Positions 8,685-17,603 are shown, numbered from the stretch's first letter. The stretch is 61,885 nucleotides of DNA from Bradyrhizobium canariense (GCF_018130465.1 NZ_JAFCKJ010000023.1:1-61885); one strand, 5' to 3'. The notes: generated by a model from the sequence alone, not told the origin. Made by a program: numbers and translations.

Positions 8685-9457
8685 CGATGGCAGGCGAGAT
8701 CCAGAACCCCATCATCCGCGTCCGCGACATCACCGTGCAGTTCGGTGCGACGCGCGTGCTCGACGGGCTGGACCTCGACGTCAAGCGCGGCGAGATACTC
8801 GGCTTCGTCGGCCCCTCGGGTGCCGGCAAATCAGTGCTGACGCGTACCATCATCGGCCTCGTGCCGAAGGTCGCAGGGAGCATCGAGGTGTTCGGCGTCG
8901 ACCTGGATGCCTCCAATACGTCGCAGCGTCGCAACGTGGAGCGGCGCTGGGGCGTGCTGTTTCAGCAGGGCGCGCTGTTCTCCTCGCTCACGGTGCGGCA
9001 GAACATCCAGTTTCCGATGCGCGAATATCTGCGGGTGTCGCAGCGGCTGATGGACGAGATCACCATCGCCAAGCTCACCATGGTGGGTCTCAAGCCCGAA
9101 GTCGCCGATCGCTTTCCCTCGGAACTGTCGGGCGGCATGATCAAGCGCGTGGCGCTGGCGCGGGCGCTGTCGCTCGATCCGGATCTCGTCTTCCTGGACG
9201 AGCCGACCTCGGGCCTGGACCCGATCGGCGCCGGCGACTTCGACGAGCTGGTCAGGACCCTGCAGCGTACTTTGGGGCTGACCGTTTTCATGGTAACGCA
9301 CGACCTCGATAGCCTTTACACAGCATGTGACCGCATCGCCGTTTTAGGCAACGGTAAGATCATTGCGGCAGGGTCGATCGCCGACATGCAGGCCTCGCAG
9401 CATCCCTGGCTGAGGCAATATTTCCATGGCAAGCGCGCTCGCGCGGTGATGGGCTGA
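8681..9457 (+). CDS. mlaF: MlaF-type ABC transporter ATP-binding protein
   Basis: ATPase subunit of the Mla-type lipid transporter, 258 residues from the GTG at 8681, which overlaps the mlaE stop; an ATG at 8687 is an equally good start. The Walker A motif is GPSGAGKS, the Q-loop is in LFQQGALFSSLTV, the signature is LSGGMIKR, Walker B is LVFLDEP followed by the D-loop SGLD, and the switch His is in MVTHD. The overlap implies translational coupling with the permease. The mlaD gene starts 16 bases downstream. Confidence 0.93.
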   Translation: MTMAGEIQNPIIRVRDITVQFGATRVLDGLDLDVKRGEILGFVGPSGAGKSVLTRTIIGLVPKVAGSIEVFGVDLDASNTSQRRNVERRWGVLFQQGALFSSLTVRQNIQFPMREYLRVSQRLMDEITIAKLTMVGLKPEVADRFPSELSGGMIKRVALARALSLDPDLVFLDEPTSGLDPIGAGDFDELVRTLQRTLGLTVFMVTHDLDSLYTACDRIAVLGNGKIIAAGSIADMQASQHPWLRQYFHGKRARAVMG

Positions 9458-9473
9458 GGTGCCGGAGTAGCTG

Positions 9474-10358
9474 ATGGAAACGCGCGCAAATTACGTGCTG
9501 ATCGGGTCGTTCACGCTGGCGGTGATCGCCGCCGCGATCGGCTTCGTGCTGTGGTTTCAGTCGTTGCACACCACCAAGCAGCGCAGCCCCCTGCGCGTCG
9601 TGTTCGAGGGCCCGGCCGCGGGCCTGCGCAACGGTGGCAGTGTCAATTTCAACGGTATCCGGGTGGGCGAGGTGGTCTCGGTGAAGCTCGACAACCCGCG
9701 GCGGGTTGTCGCACTCGCCATGGTCGAGAACAACGCCCCGATCCGCAAGGACACCTTGGTCGGCCTCGAATTCCAGGGCCTGACCGGCGTTGCCGCGATC
9801 TCGCTCAAGGGCGGCGAGGAGGCGGCGCCTCCGCCGCCGCTCGACGAGGACGGCATCCCGACGCTGACGGCCGATCCCAACAAGCTCCAGGATGTCACCG
9901 AGGCGATCCGCGGCACGCTCCAGAACATCAACAAGATCGTCGCCGACAATCAGGAGTCGGTGAAGAACTCGCTGAAGAATCTCGAGAACTTCACCAACTC
10001 GCTCGCCCGCAACTCCGAGAAGATCGACGGCGTGATGGCCAAGGTCGACGGCGTCATGCTCAAGGCCGATAGCCTCATGCTCGGCCTCAACACGCTCGCC
10101 GGCGGCAAGGACGGCGGCGAGCTGTTTCTGGCGGTGAAGTCGATCCGCGAACTGGCCGACGATTTCGACAAGCGCTCCGGTGCGCTGATGACCGACGGCC
10201 GCCGCACGCTCGGCGACATAAGCCGCGCCGTCAACAATTTCGACCGCAACCCAACCCGCGTGTTGTTCGGCGCCAGCAACAGCGCACCGGCAGCCGCTCC
10301 TCCACCGCCGCCCGAGCCGCCGAAGCCCGCGGCGACGCCCGAGCGCAGGCGGCAGTAG
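9474..10358 (+). CDS. mlaD: MlaD/MCE-family lipid-binding protein
   Basis: Periplasmic, membrane-anchored MCE protein of 294 residues that forms the lipid tunnel of the transporter. Residues 1-28 (METRANYVLIGSFTLAVIAA) are the single anchor. The MCE domain follows, with the typical GLRNGGSVNFNGIRVGEV and GVAAISLKGG blocks. A long coiled-coil region (about 135-270) precedes a Pro/Ala-rich tail (APPPPPEPPKPAA). Third gene of the mlaE-mlaF-mlaD operon. The auxiliary lipoprotein gene that often follows in Rhizobiales is absent; a repeat and a terminator come next. Confidence 0.92.
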   Translation: METRANYVLIGSFTLAVIAAAIGFVLWFQSLHTTKQRSPLRVVFEGPAAGLRNGGSVNFNGIRVGEVVSVKLDNPRRVVALAMVENNAPIRKDTLVGLEFQGLTGVAAISLKGGEEAAPPPPLDEDGIPTLTADPNKLQDVTEAIRGTLQNINKIVADNQESVKNSLKNLENFTNSLARNSEKIDGVMAKVDGVMLKADSLMLGLNTLAGGKDGGELFLAVKSIRELADDFDKRSGALMTDGRRTLGDISRAVNNFDRNPTRVLFGASNSAPAAAPPPPPEPPKPAATPERRRQ

Positions 10359-10381
10359 AGGAAACGCCTGGCGCTTCTCAG

Positions 10382-10512
10382 GTGTCGTCCTGGCGAACGC
10401 CAGGACCCATTACCCCAGGGAGGAGTTTGGCGAAGAGCGGTCGTTCGGTACTTCCACCTGCCGCAATCGATAGACCTCGCGGTATGGGTCCTGGCTTTCG
10501 CCAGGACGACAT
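10382..10512. repeat. Palindromic repeat, family C (GTCGTCCTGGCG arms)
   Basis: Outer arms are TGTCGTCCTGGCGAACGCCA at the left and GTCCTGGCTTTCGCCAGGAC continuing GACA at the right. Each arm is itself a small hairpin (CCTGGCGAACGCCAGG), so the element is a palindrome of palindromes. Single copy in the window. Confidence 0.75.
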
Positions 10513-10556
10513 CGAATGTTTGGTCGATCGCTTCGTTCCTAATGACCCCCCAAAGC

Positions 10557-10584
10557 AAAACGGAGGCCGTGAGGCCTCCGTTTT
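10557..10584. terminator. Bidirectional terminator between mlaD and the GPR-like gene
   Basis: A perfect 12-bp stem AAAACGGAGGCC with loop GTGA and complement GGCCTCCGTTTT. It ends in a T run in both directions and lies between two convergent genes. Confidence 0.85.
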
Positions 10585-10614
10585 CATTCGTCATGCGTCT
10601 TGGCGACTGGCCGC

Positions 10615-13600
10615 TTACCCCAGCCGGCCCGCGCTGTGGGCGAGCAGCGTGTACACCAGGCCCGTCTCCGAGGTCAGGTGGTTGCGCAGCTCCTGCGGGC
10701 CGCGGCCGTCGCGGGCGACTTCGTCGAGCAGGCGTTCGAATTCGGCGACGTAGCGGTCGACCGTGCCCTTGAAGTTGCGGTCGGAGCGATACTTGCGGGC
10801 GACCTCGTCGAAGGCCTTCTGGCCGGCGGGCGTGTAAAGGCGCTTGGTGAAGGCCTTGTTCTCGCCGCGCTGGTAGCGGTCCCACATCTCGGATGCGAGG
10901 TTGCGGTCCATCAGCCGGCCGATGTCGAGCGACAGCGATTCCAGCGGATTGCCGCCACCTTGCGGAGCCGGTGCAGCCTGGCGGCCGCGCTGGGCTTCAC
11001 GTCCGGTGGGCGCACCCTGGTTGGCGTCCGTGCGGCTCAACAGGTCCGACAGCCAGCCGTCGCGGCCCTGGTCGTTGCCGGCCGGCGCGACCGGCGGAGC
11101 TTCGGTGCGGCGCGAGGAGGCCGGCATGCCGAGGTCCGGCGGCGGTAGCGTCGAGGCGCTGGCGCTCTCGCGCATGCGCGTCTCGGTGCTGCTGCGCGCG
11201 CCGACGGTCGCCAGCATCGGCTCTTCCTGGCGCTGCACGCTGGCGCGGCCCGTCGTGGAGACGTCGAGGCCGCGGCCGTGCTGAGCCACGATGCGGTTGA
11301 GCTCGGCGAGGGCCTCGATCTGGTCGACGATCACCTTGCGCATCTGCGCAGTGCTCTCGGCGGCCTCCTGCGGCATCTCGAGCACGCCGCGGCGCAGCTC
11401 GTTGCGGGTGGCTTCGAGCTCGTTGTGCATCTCGAACGCCATCTGCTTCATGCTGGAGACGAGGTTGGTGAACTTCTCGGTCGACTGCTTGAACATCGTA
11501 TCCGCCTCGTCGGTGGTCTGGCGGTAGATGTCGTGCATGGCCTCGACGGTCTGCCGGTGCTCCTCTTCGGAGGCCGACCGCACCGCCTCGAACTGGCGGG
11601 TGATCGCGGCAGAACCGGCGCCTGCAGTCTCGGCCACGACGCGGGCGATGTCGCGGGCGCGCTCTTCGGCGGCCGCCAGCGATTCATCGAGCAGGCCGGT
11701 GAAGCGCGACAGGCGCTGGTCGAGATCGGCCGTACGCAGGTCGATCGTGGTGACGAGCGATTCCAGCGCCTGCTTGCGTTCGGCGAGCGAGGCGGTGGTG
11801 TTCTTGTTGCTCTGCTCCACGACCTGCGCGGCTTCGACGAGTGCCTTGCCGTGCGCGTCGAACTGGGTCGACAGCTCGCCGAGATCCTGGAGCGCCCGCG
11901 TGGTCTTGCTGTTGAAGACGTTGAGCTGGTCTTCCAGGTTCTGGGTCGCCGCGCCGTTGCGCGAGGTGACGTCGTTCATCGCCGAGACGAAGTCGGCGAC
12001 ACGCGTCACCAGCGCCCGCTCGAGCGAGTTGAGGTTGTCGTGCGCACCGGTCAGCACCTCCTGGAGGAGGATGTTGCCTTCGCGCAGCCGCTCGAACAGG
12101 GCGACCGTATCGGTGCGCAGGATCTTGCTGGTCTCCTGCATCTCGGTGACCGCCGCGATCGAGACCTGGCGCGACTGGTCGATCGCCGCGCGCGAGGCCT
12201 GCTCGAGGTCCTTGAGCGACTTGTTGACGGCACCTGTCGCCATCTCGCTCGCCGAGTTGATGGTCCGCGCCACCTCGGAGCCGTTGCCCATCATGGTCTG
12301 CGAGAACGCGTGGCCGCGCGTCTCGATCGACTTCAGCGCGTCGGACGTGACGCGGTCGATGTCGAGCGTGAGCTGGCTGGTCTTCGAGCCGATCGCGTCC
12401 ACGAGCGAGCCGCGCTTGGCGTCGATCATGTTGGCGAGACGGTCGGACTGCTGCTGCACGTAGGTGACGATCTCGTCGGTCTTGCCGGTCATGGCCTGGC
12501 CGAAGCTGCTGCTGGCGGCGAGCACCGAGCGCTCGACGTCCGCCGAGCTCGACTTGACCCGCGAGCTCGCCTCGTTGGAGGCGTTGATCAACGCGTTCTG
12601 GGCGTTGAGCGCGCTGGTCTGGATGTCGTTGGTCGCGTTCGCGGTGGCCGTGCTCAGCGTACGCTCGATCTCGCTCGAGATCGTGCGGATCTGGCTTGCG
12701 GCATCCGCCGAGGTCGAGGTCAGCGAGGTCTGCGCCTCACGCGCGCTGTTGAGGATGGTCGAGGCGGTGTCGGCGCCGACCGAGGTCAATGTGCGCTCGA
12801 TGTCCGTGGTCAGCGACTTGATCTGGCTCGCAGCGTCCGTCGAGGCGGAGATCAGGGTGCCCTGGGCTTCGCGTACGCCGCTGGTGAGCGCCTCGATGGT
12901 GGCGCCGCCGGCGGTCGCCAGCGCGCGCTGCATCTCGGCCGCCAGCGAACGAACCTGGCCGGTCTGTTCGGCGGAGACCGCGAGCAGGGTGCTCTGGGCA
13001 TCGCGGGCGCTGGTCGTGATCGTCTCGGCGGTCGACTGGCCGACCTGCGAGAGCGACCGATGCACTTCGGCGGCGAGAGACTTGACCTGGCTTGCCGCAT
13101 CCGAGGACGCGTTGACGAGCGTGCTCTGGGCTTCGCGGGCGCCGGTCATGATGGTCTCGGCCGTCGCGGTGCCCGCCATCGAGAGCGAGCGCTGCACGTC
13201 CGAGGACAGTGCCTTGATCTGGTTGGCGGTCTCGCTCGAGGCCGCGATCAGCGCGCTCTGCGCATCGCGGGCGCCGGCGGTGATCGATTCCGCCGTGGTG
13301 GAGCCGGCCATCGACAGCGAGCGCTGCACGTCGGCGGTGAGGGTCTTGACGTGGTTGGCCGCGTCCGAGGACGCCGTGACGAGCGTGGTCTGCACCTCGC
13401 GGGCACCGGCCAGGATCGAGGCGGCGGTCGCCGAGCCCGCCGACGACAGCGTGCGTTCGACGTCGGCCGACAGCGACTTGATCTGGTTGGAGGCATCTCC
13501 GGATGCGGCGACCAGCGTCGACTGTGCTTCGCGGGCGCTGTTCAGGATCGAGTTCGCGGCACCGGTGCCGACAGCGGTCAGCGCGCGCTCGACCTCGGCG

Positions 13601-16311
13601 GAGGTCATCTTGAGCTGGGCGTTGACGTCGGAGGAAACCGTCATCAGCGACTGCTGCGCGGTGCGCGCACCGGTCTGGATGGTCTCGCTGGTGTTGACTA
13701 CGAGGTTGGTGAGCGAGCGCTCGGCGTCCTCGACATGCGAGCGGATCGCGGTCGAGATCATCTCGGCGCGGGACATCATGTCCTCGCTGGCCTGGCGTCC
13801 GCTGCTCTCGATGCGGCCGGCGACGGCCTCGACGCGCGAGCCGAGCAGGTCCTCGAACTGCGCCACGCGCACGTCGATGTCGCTGGCGACCGAGCCGACC
13901 TTGGTCTCGATGGCCTGGTGGATGTCCTGGAAGCGCGCCGTGACCGTGTCGGTCAGCTGCGTGCTGCGGCCGTCGATGATCTCGGTGACGCCGGTGATGC
14001 GGCGGTCGACCGCCTCGATCGCCTGCGCGGTGCCGTCCGTGAGCGTCGAGGTCAGGAGCGTGAGGCGGGTGTCGATCGACTGCACGGCCTGCGAGGCGCC
14101 GTTCGTCACCGCGGTGGTCAGGTAGGTGAGGCGCGTGTCGATGGATTCGAGCGCCTGCGACGCGCCGCCGGTGAGGGTGGTCGTCAGATGCGTGAGGCGC
14201 GTGTCGATCGACTGGATGGTCTGCGATGCGCCATCGGTCAGTGAGGTCGTGAGGTAGTTGAGCCGGGTGTCGATGGTCTCGATCGCCTGCGATGCGCCGT
14301 CGGTGAGCGACGTCGTGAGGTGGGTGAGGCGGGAGTCGATCGACTGGATCGCCTGCGCGGCACCGTCGGTCAGCGACGAGGCGAGTGTGTTGAGGCGTCC
14401 ATCGATGGTCTCGGTGACCGACTTCGCACGGGTGTCGAACGACTGTTCGAGCGCGGCGACGCGGCCGACGAGCTGCTCGTCGAAGGTCTTCATGTGACCG
14501 TCGATCGCAGAGTCGAGGCCGGAGATCTTGCCGTTCAGCGAGGCATCGAGGTTGGTGACACGTTCGCCGATCGTGGTCTCGAACTGCACCAGGCGCTGGT
14601 CGAGAACAGCCGTGATCGCGCCGCCGTTGGAGGTGAAGCGGGTGTCGAAATTGTCGACATAGGTCTTCAGCGACTCATGGATGTCCTGCGTGCGCTGGCC
14701 CATCCGATCGACGATCTCGCCGCCGAAGGTCTTCACGGTGCGGTCGAACTCGGAGATGTGGCGGGTGATCAGCGCGCCCAGCGTGCCGGAGTCGCGGGCG
14801 AACTTCTCGACCAGCTCGGTGCCCTGGTTCTTCACCAGTTCGTCGAAGGCGCTCATCTGGAGCGACAGCGAGTCGTGCGCGGTCTCGGTCTGGCTGACGA
14901 CCTTGGCGACCAGCGTGTTGACGGTGGCGTCGAGCGCCTCGCTCGCCTTGTCGCCGGAGGTCATGATGTGGCCGGCGAGGCGGTTGCCGGCGTCGTCGAT
15001 CTTGGCGGAGAGGTCGTTGGAGCGCAGCTCGAGCTCGAGCAGCAGCGAGTCCGACGAATTCTTCAGGCTGTCGTGCACCTGCTCGGTGCGCTCGGAGATG
15101 CCGTCGACGATCGCGGCGGAGCGCTGCTCGAATTCGCCGGTGATGCGGTCGATGCGCTCGTTCAGCATCTCGTGGACGCGATCGGCGAGGTCGACGAACT
15201 CGTCGTGAACGTGGCCGGTCTTGAAGTTGAGGCTGGTGGTCAGCCGCTCGCTGGCGTCGAGCACGGCGCGCGTGGTCTCGTTGCTGGCCTCCTCGAGGCG
15301 GTCGAGCAGGTCGCCGCCGCGCTCGCCGAGCGCGAGGATCATGTTGTCGCCGGCGTTGCTGAGCGCACCGGTGATGTGGGCGCCGCGCTCTTCGAGCGCG
15401 CCGGTGATGGATTTGGCGACCTCGTCGACGCGCGAGGCGATCGCATCCGAGATCAGCGCGATGTCATGGCGCAAATCGATCTGCACCCCGGAGATGGCGC
15501 TGCGGACCTGCTCGGCCTGGCCGACCAGATTGTCGCGCTGATGCGCGATGTCCTGGAGCAGGGCGCGGATGCGCACTTCGTTGTCGGAATAGGCGCGTTC
15601 GAGCGCCGCGACCTCGTTGGCGACCAGCGTCTCGAGCTCGCCGGCGCGCGCGATGGCGCGCTCGATGCCGTCGCCCATCGCCGCGACCTCGCGGCGGATG
15701 GCCTGGCCGACGGTGACCATGGAATCGGAGGCCGAACCCTCGGGCTCGGAGAAGCGGATCGCGACTTGCGCCATCGCCTGGGCGATCATGCGCATTTCCT
15801 GGCCGCGCCAGACCAGGCTAGCAAGGAAGTAGAACAGCATGATCGGCGCGAAGAACATCGCGATCAGGCCGGCGATGACGAGCACGCCGCCGCTCTGGCC
15901 CATGGCGGCCTGGATCGAGGGCAGGAAGCCGACCGTCAGCGCGGCGCAGGCGGCGAGCCAGACGCCGGCGAAGACGGTGGCGAAGGTGTAGACGCTGCGG
16001 GCAGGGCGGCCCTTCTGAAGCGCCTGGAGCAACTGGCCAATGGTCTCGCGGTCGTCGTTGGCGGCGCGGCGCGAGCTGCGCGGCTCCTCGATCGGGTCGA
16101 ACATCGCGCGTTCGTTCGCGGCAGCGCGCGGGTCGAAGCTCGGTTCGTCGAAGATCGGGGGAGCCGGTGGCGCCACCGGAGGCGACGTTTCGTTGCGCAT
16201 CGAGGCGTTGCGGCTGGTGTCCGCTGCCGTGTCGCTGATGTTCAGGGCTTCCTGGATCGCAGAAAGCGCAACTTCTGTGGGGTCTTTGACCTTTTTCGGA
16301 GTGTTCGCCAT
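10615..16311 (-). CDS. Giant membrane-anchored coiled-coil protein, growth pole ring (GPR/RgsE)-like
   Basis: An 1898-residue protein. A cytoplasmic Pro/Ala-rich head (1-105) is followed by two transmembrane helices (about 107-130 and 141-168), then some 1500 residues of helical, apolipoprotein-like repeats. A disordered Pro/Arg/Gly stretch (about 1690-1790) leads to a conserved C-terminal domain (MWDRYQRGENKAFTKRLYT, then VDRYVAEFERLLDEV). The helical part holds six tandem 22-residue units and nine tandem 44-residue units, both multiples of the 11-residue apolipoprotein period. Size, topology and repeat type match the GPR protein of Agrobacterium and RgsE of Sinorhizobium, which form a ring at the growing pole and are needed for polar growth and rod shape. 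That assignment is inference from architecture. Upstream CtrA-type sites suggest cell-cycle control. Confidence 0.75.
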   Translation of the reverse strand: MANTPKKVKDPTEVALSAIQEALNISDTAADTSRNASMRNETSPPVAPPAPPIFDEPSFDPRAAANERAMFDPIEEPRSSRRAANDDRETIGQLLQALQKGRPARSVYTFATVFAGVWLAACAALTVGFLPSIQAAMGQSGGVLVIAGLIAMFFAPIMLFYFLASLVWRGQEMRMIAQAMAQVAIRFSEPEGSASDSMVTVGQAIRREVAAMGDGIERAIARAGELETLVANEVAALERAYSDNEVRIRALLQDIAHQRDNLVGQAEQVRSAISGVQIDLRHDIALISDAIASRVDEVAKSITGALEERGAHITGALSNAGDNMILALGERGGDLLDRLEEASNETTRAVLDASERLTTSLNFKTGHVHDEFVDLADRVHEMLNERIDRITGEFEQRSAAIVDGISERTEQVHDSLKNSSDSLLLELELRSNDLSAKIDDAGNRLAGHIMTSGDKASEALDATVNTLVAKVVSQTETAHDSLSLQMSAFDELVKNQGTELVEKFARDSGTLGALITRHISEFDRTVKTFGGEIVDRMGQRTQDIHESLKTYVDNFDTRFTSNGGAITAVLDQRLVQFETTIGERVTNLDASLNGKISGLDSAIDGHMKTFDEQLVGRVAALEQSFDTRAKSVTETIDGRLNTLASSLTDGAAQAIQSIDSRLTHLTTSLTDGASQAIETIDTRLNYLTTSLTDGASQTIQSIDTRLTHLTTTLTGGASQALESIDTRLTYLTTAVTNGASQAVQSIDTRLTLLTSTLTDGTAQAIEAVDRRITGVTEIIDGRSTQLTDTVTARFQDIHQAIETKVGSVASDIDVRVAQFEDLLGSRVEAVAGRIESSGRQASEDMMSRAEMISTAIRSHVEDAERSLTNLVVNTSETIQTGARTAQQSLMTVSSDVNAQLKMTSAEVERALTAVGTGAANSILNSAREAQSTLVAASGDASNQIKSLSADVERTLSSAGSATAASILAGAREVQTTLVTASSDAANHVKTLTADVQRSLSMAGSTTAESITAGARDAQSALIAASSETANQIKALSSDVQRSLSMAGTATAETIMTGAREAQSTLVNASSDAASQVKSLAAEVHRSLSQVGQSTAETITTSARDAQSTLLAVSAEQTGQVRSLAAEMQRALATAGGATIEALTSGVREAQGTLISASTDAASQIKSLTTDIERTLTSVGADTASTILNSAREAQTSLTSTSADAASQIRTISSEIERTLSTATANATNDIQTSALNAQNALINASNEASSRVKSSSADVERSVLAASSSFGQAMTGKTDEIVTYVQQQSDRLANMIDAKRGSLVDAIGSKTSQLTLDIDRVTSDALKSIETRGHAFSQTMMGNGSEVARTINSASEMATGAVNKSLKDLEQASRAAIDQSRQVSIAAVTEMQETSKILRTDTVALFERLREGNILLQEVLTGAHDNLNSLERALVTRVADFVSAMNDVTSRNGAATQNLEDQLNVFNSKTTRALQDLGELSTQFDAHGKALVEAAQVVEQSNKNTTASLAERKQALESLVTTIDLRTADLDQRLSRFTGLLDESLAAAEERARDIARVVAETAGAGSAAITRQFEAVRSASEEEHRQTVEAMHDIYRQTTDEADTMFKQSTEKFTNLVSSMKQMAFEMHNELEATRNELRRGVLEMPQEAAESTAQMRKVIVDQIEALAELNRIVAQHGRGLDVSTTGRASVQRQEEPMLATVGARSSTETRMRESASASTLPPPDLGMPASSRRTEAPPVAPAGNDQGRDGWLSDLLSRTDANQGAPTGREAQRGRQAAPAPQGGGNPLESLSLDIGRLMDRNLASEMWDRYQRGENKAFTKRLYTPAGQKAFDEVARKYRSDRNFKGTVDRYVAEFERLLDEVARDGRGPQELRNHLTSETGLVYTLLAHSAGRLG
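12487..13674 (-). repeat. Nine tandem 132-bp coding repeats (44 residues each) in the GPR-like gene
   Basis: Nine consecutive units with the pattern GAREAQSTL-x2-AS-x6, then a Val/Ile-Lys-x2-Ser-x-Asp-Val-x-Arg-x-Leu core, ending TAxxI. Copies start with TGARTAQQ, NSAREAQ, AGAREVQ, AGARDAQ, TGAREAQ, TSARDAQ, SGVREAQ, NSAREAQ and TSALNAQ. Each is exactly 44 residues, four hendecads. DNA identity between units is only partial, so the repeat is old or under selection for protein shape. Confidence 0.85.
14011..14406 (-). repeat. Six tandem 66-bp coding repeats (22 residues each) in the GPR-like gene
   Basis: Units of the form IDTRLTxLTTSLTDGASQAI plus two residues repeat six times without gaps, followed by a degenerate seventh unit (VDRRITGVTEIIDGRS). 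Twenty-two residues is the classic apolipoprotein A/E repeat length. Confidence 0.85.
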
Positions 16312-16489
16312 GTTCAGTCCGAGCCCTCGTTACTTGTACGCGTCCCCCCGCGAGCTCTGCGCGCTACGCAAGCCCACAGTCCGGATCATGCCGCTTGCGC
16401 GGATCTCCGAGCCATCCCCACCCGGACGGCTTGTCCGCCAATTTCTCCAACATCCTATTGGCAGAGCGTCGCGAATGAAATGCCTGCGA

Positions 16490-16504
16490 TTAAGACAATC
16501 TTAA
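16490..16504. promoter_or_regulatory. CtrA-type binding site TTAA-N7-TTAA
   Basis: TTAAGACAATCTTAA matches the CtrA consensus TTAA-N7-TTAA exactly and is also a full palindrome. A third TTAA follows after six bases (16511-16514). It lies 179 bases upstream of the leftward GPR-like gene and 205 bases upstream of the rightward Hpt gene. CtrA is the cell-cycle master regulator of alphaproteobacteria; binding here is inferred from the motif alone. Confidence 0.6.
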
Positions 16505-16630
16505 TCATCGTTAACAGGATCGCGCCGTAACGCCTTAGCAATAAATGCAATTCTCCACCGGACTCGCCGGATTGCGGCAACTTTTCGTCAATAAACAGGC
16601 AGATTTGCGCAAAACAGCCGGAACATTTCG

Positions 16631-16638
16631 TTAACCAT
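16631..16638 (+). promoter_or_regulatory. CtrA half-site-like TTAACCAT
   Basis: The octamer TTAACCAT, the shorter form of the CtrA motif known from Caulobacter, lies 71 bases upstream of the chosen Hpt start. With the box at 16490-16504 it makes the 397-base divergent region a candidate CtrA target. Nothing else is obvious in that region apart from one GANTC methylation site at 16561. Confidence 0.45.
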
Positions 16639-16708
16639 TTCCATGCTTGGGTGGAGGGAACTTGACCGCCGGACCGGCGGACATCGCGCGATGCCGGGGG
16701 CCTGCGCC

Positions 16709-17083
16709 ATGATGCCTGAACTGCAACGGATGGACTGGATGCCCTCGCCCCCGCTTGCACCCATCGACAGCCCGCTCGACCTCGATCATCTCTCCCGCAT
16801 GACGCTCGGCGATTCCGAGCTGGAGCAGGAAGTGCTGGCGATGTTTGCCGAGCAGGCGGTGCGCCTGATCGCGGCGATGGCAGCGCTGCCGGCCGAGGCC
16901 GGCGCACTCGCCCACAAGCTCAAGGGCTCGGCGCGCGGGATCGGCGCCTTTGCGGTGGCGGATGCCGCAGCCAGCCTGGAGACCGCGATCCAGACCGGCC
17001 AGGGCCGGCCCCACGCCTTCGCCGCGCTGAAAGAGGCGGTGACCGAGGCTCGCGCCGCCATCGAGGCGATCCTGAACCCCTAG
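16709..17083 (+). CDS. Hpt domain histidine phosphotransfer protein
   Basis: A 124-residue protein from the ATG at 16709; the ATG at 16691 is also possible. It is an Hpt four-helix domain that carries phosphate between a hybrid kinase and a response regulator. The phosphorylated His is in LAHKLKGSARGIGAFAVADA, the HxxKG signature of the family, and the upstream helix (MTLGDSELEQEVLAMFAEQA) is also typical. No kinase or regulator is adjacent. It is divergent from the GPR-like gene and shares its CtrA-type sites, so it may belong to a cell-cycle or polarity relay; its partners are unknown. Confidence 0.85.
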   Translation: MMPELQRMDWMPSPPLAPIDSPLDLDHLSRMTLGDSELEQEVLAMFAEQAVRLIAAMAALPAEAGALAHKLKGSARGIGAFAVADAAASLETAIQTGQGRPHAFAALKEAVTEARAAIEAILNP

Positions 17084-17115
17084 GGGCGACAGGGCCAGAA
17101 CCGTGCTCTAGTCTT

Positions 17116-17170
17116 TTGTTTTGACGGGTTTTCTTCCCGCGAAGCGGTATTCACGACTTATCAAAACGCT
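17116..17170. repeat. Degenerate intergenic repeat (GTTTTGACGGGTTTTCTTCCCGCG type)
   Basis: The stretch resembles, from general knowledge, a common Bradyrhizobium intergenic element with a GACGCG-TTTTCTT-CGCG core and a trailing AAAACGCT. It contains a short CGGG/CCCG hairpin with a TTTTCTT loop. It lies between the Hpt and ferredoxin genes. No second clear copy is present in the window. Confidence 0.35.
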
Positions 17171-17249
17171 ATGGCGCCGGGCTGACCGGTCCGTTATAGG
17201 ACAGCCCGGACCCTCCTTCATTCCCTAGATCGCGGCAGCACGAGCACAC

Positions 17250-17570
17250 ATGGCCAAAATTCACTTTGTCGATCACAAGGGCGAAACCCGTACGGTGGAC
17301 GTCGAGAACGGCGCGACTGTGATGGAAGCCGCCATCCGCAACAGCATCCCCGGCATCGAGGCCGAATGCGGCGGCGCCTGCGCCTGCGCCACCTGCCATG
17401 TCTATGTCGACGAAGCGTGGCGCGAGAAGGTCGGCAGCCCGACGCCGATGGAAGAGGACATGCTCGACTTCGGCTTCGACGTGCGCCCGAACTCGCGCCT
17501 GTCCTGCCAGATCAAGGTCTCCGACGAGCTCGACGGCCTCGTGGTGGCGACGCCGGAACGCCAGGCCTGA
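17250..17570 (+). CDS. 2Fe-2S ferredoxin (adrenodoxin/putidaredoxin type)
   Basis: A 106-residue electron carrier of the adrenodoxin group. The cluster ligands are visible in [14 protein letters not shown] (C-x5-C-x2-C) with the fourth Cys in RLSCQIKV. The acidic stretch [12 protein letters not shown] matches the partner-binding helix of putidaredoxin-like proteins. Such ferredoxins pass electrons from a ferredoxin reductase to P450s, oxygenases or iron-sulfur assembly. A ferredoxin-NADP reductase is encoded 0.7 kb downstream on the same strand, with one opposite-strand gene between, and is a plausible electron donor. Confidence 0.92.
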   Translation: MAKIHFVDHKGETRTVDVENGATVMEAAIRNSIPGIEAECGGACACATCHVYVDEAWREKVGSPTPMEEDMLDFGFDVRPNSRLSCQIKVSDELDGLVVATPERQA

Positions 17571-17603
17571 TCCTTCTTACAAGCGCGATCCTCGTTGATT
17601 CAA

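Noticed and set aside
12487-14406. Regular 66-bp and 132-bp repeats that could suggest a CRISPR array
   Set aside because: They are in-frame protein repeats without spacers or cas genes, and unit identity is partial.
11278-16530. Very long open frames on the plus strand opposite the GPR-like gene, one of nearly 1000 codons
   Set aside because: They are mirror frames of a GC-rich coiled-coil gene: composition is Arg, Gly, Val, Asp and Leu-rich without domains, starts lack ribosome sites, and the opposite frame has clear repeats and membrane helices.
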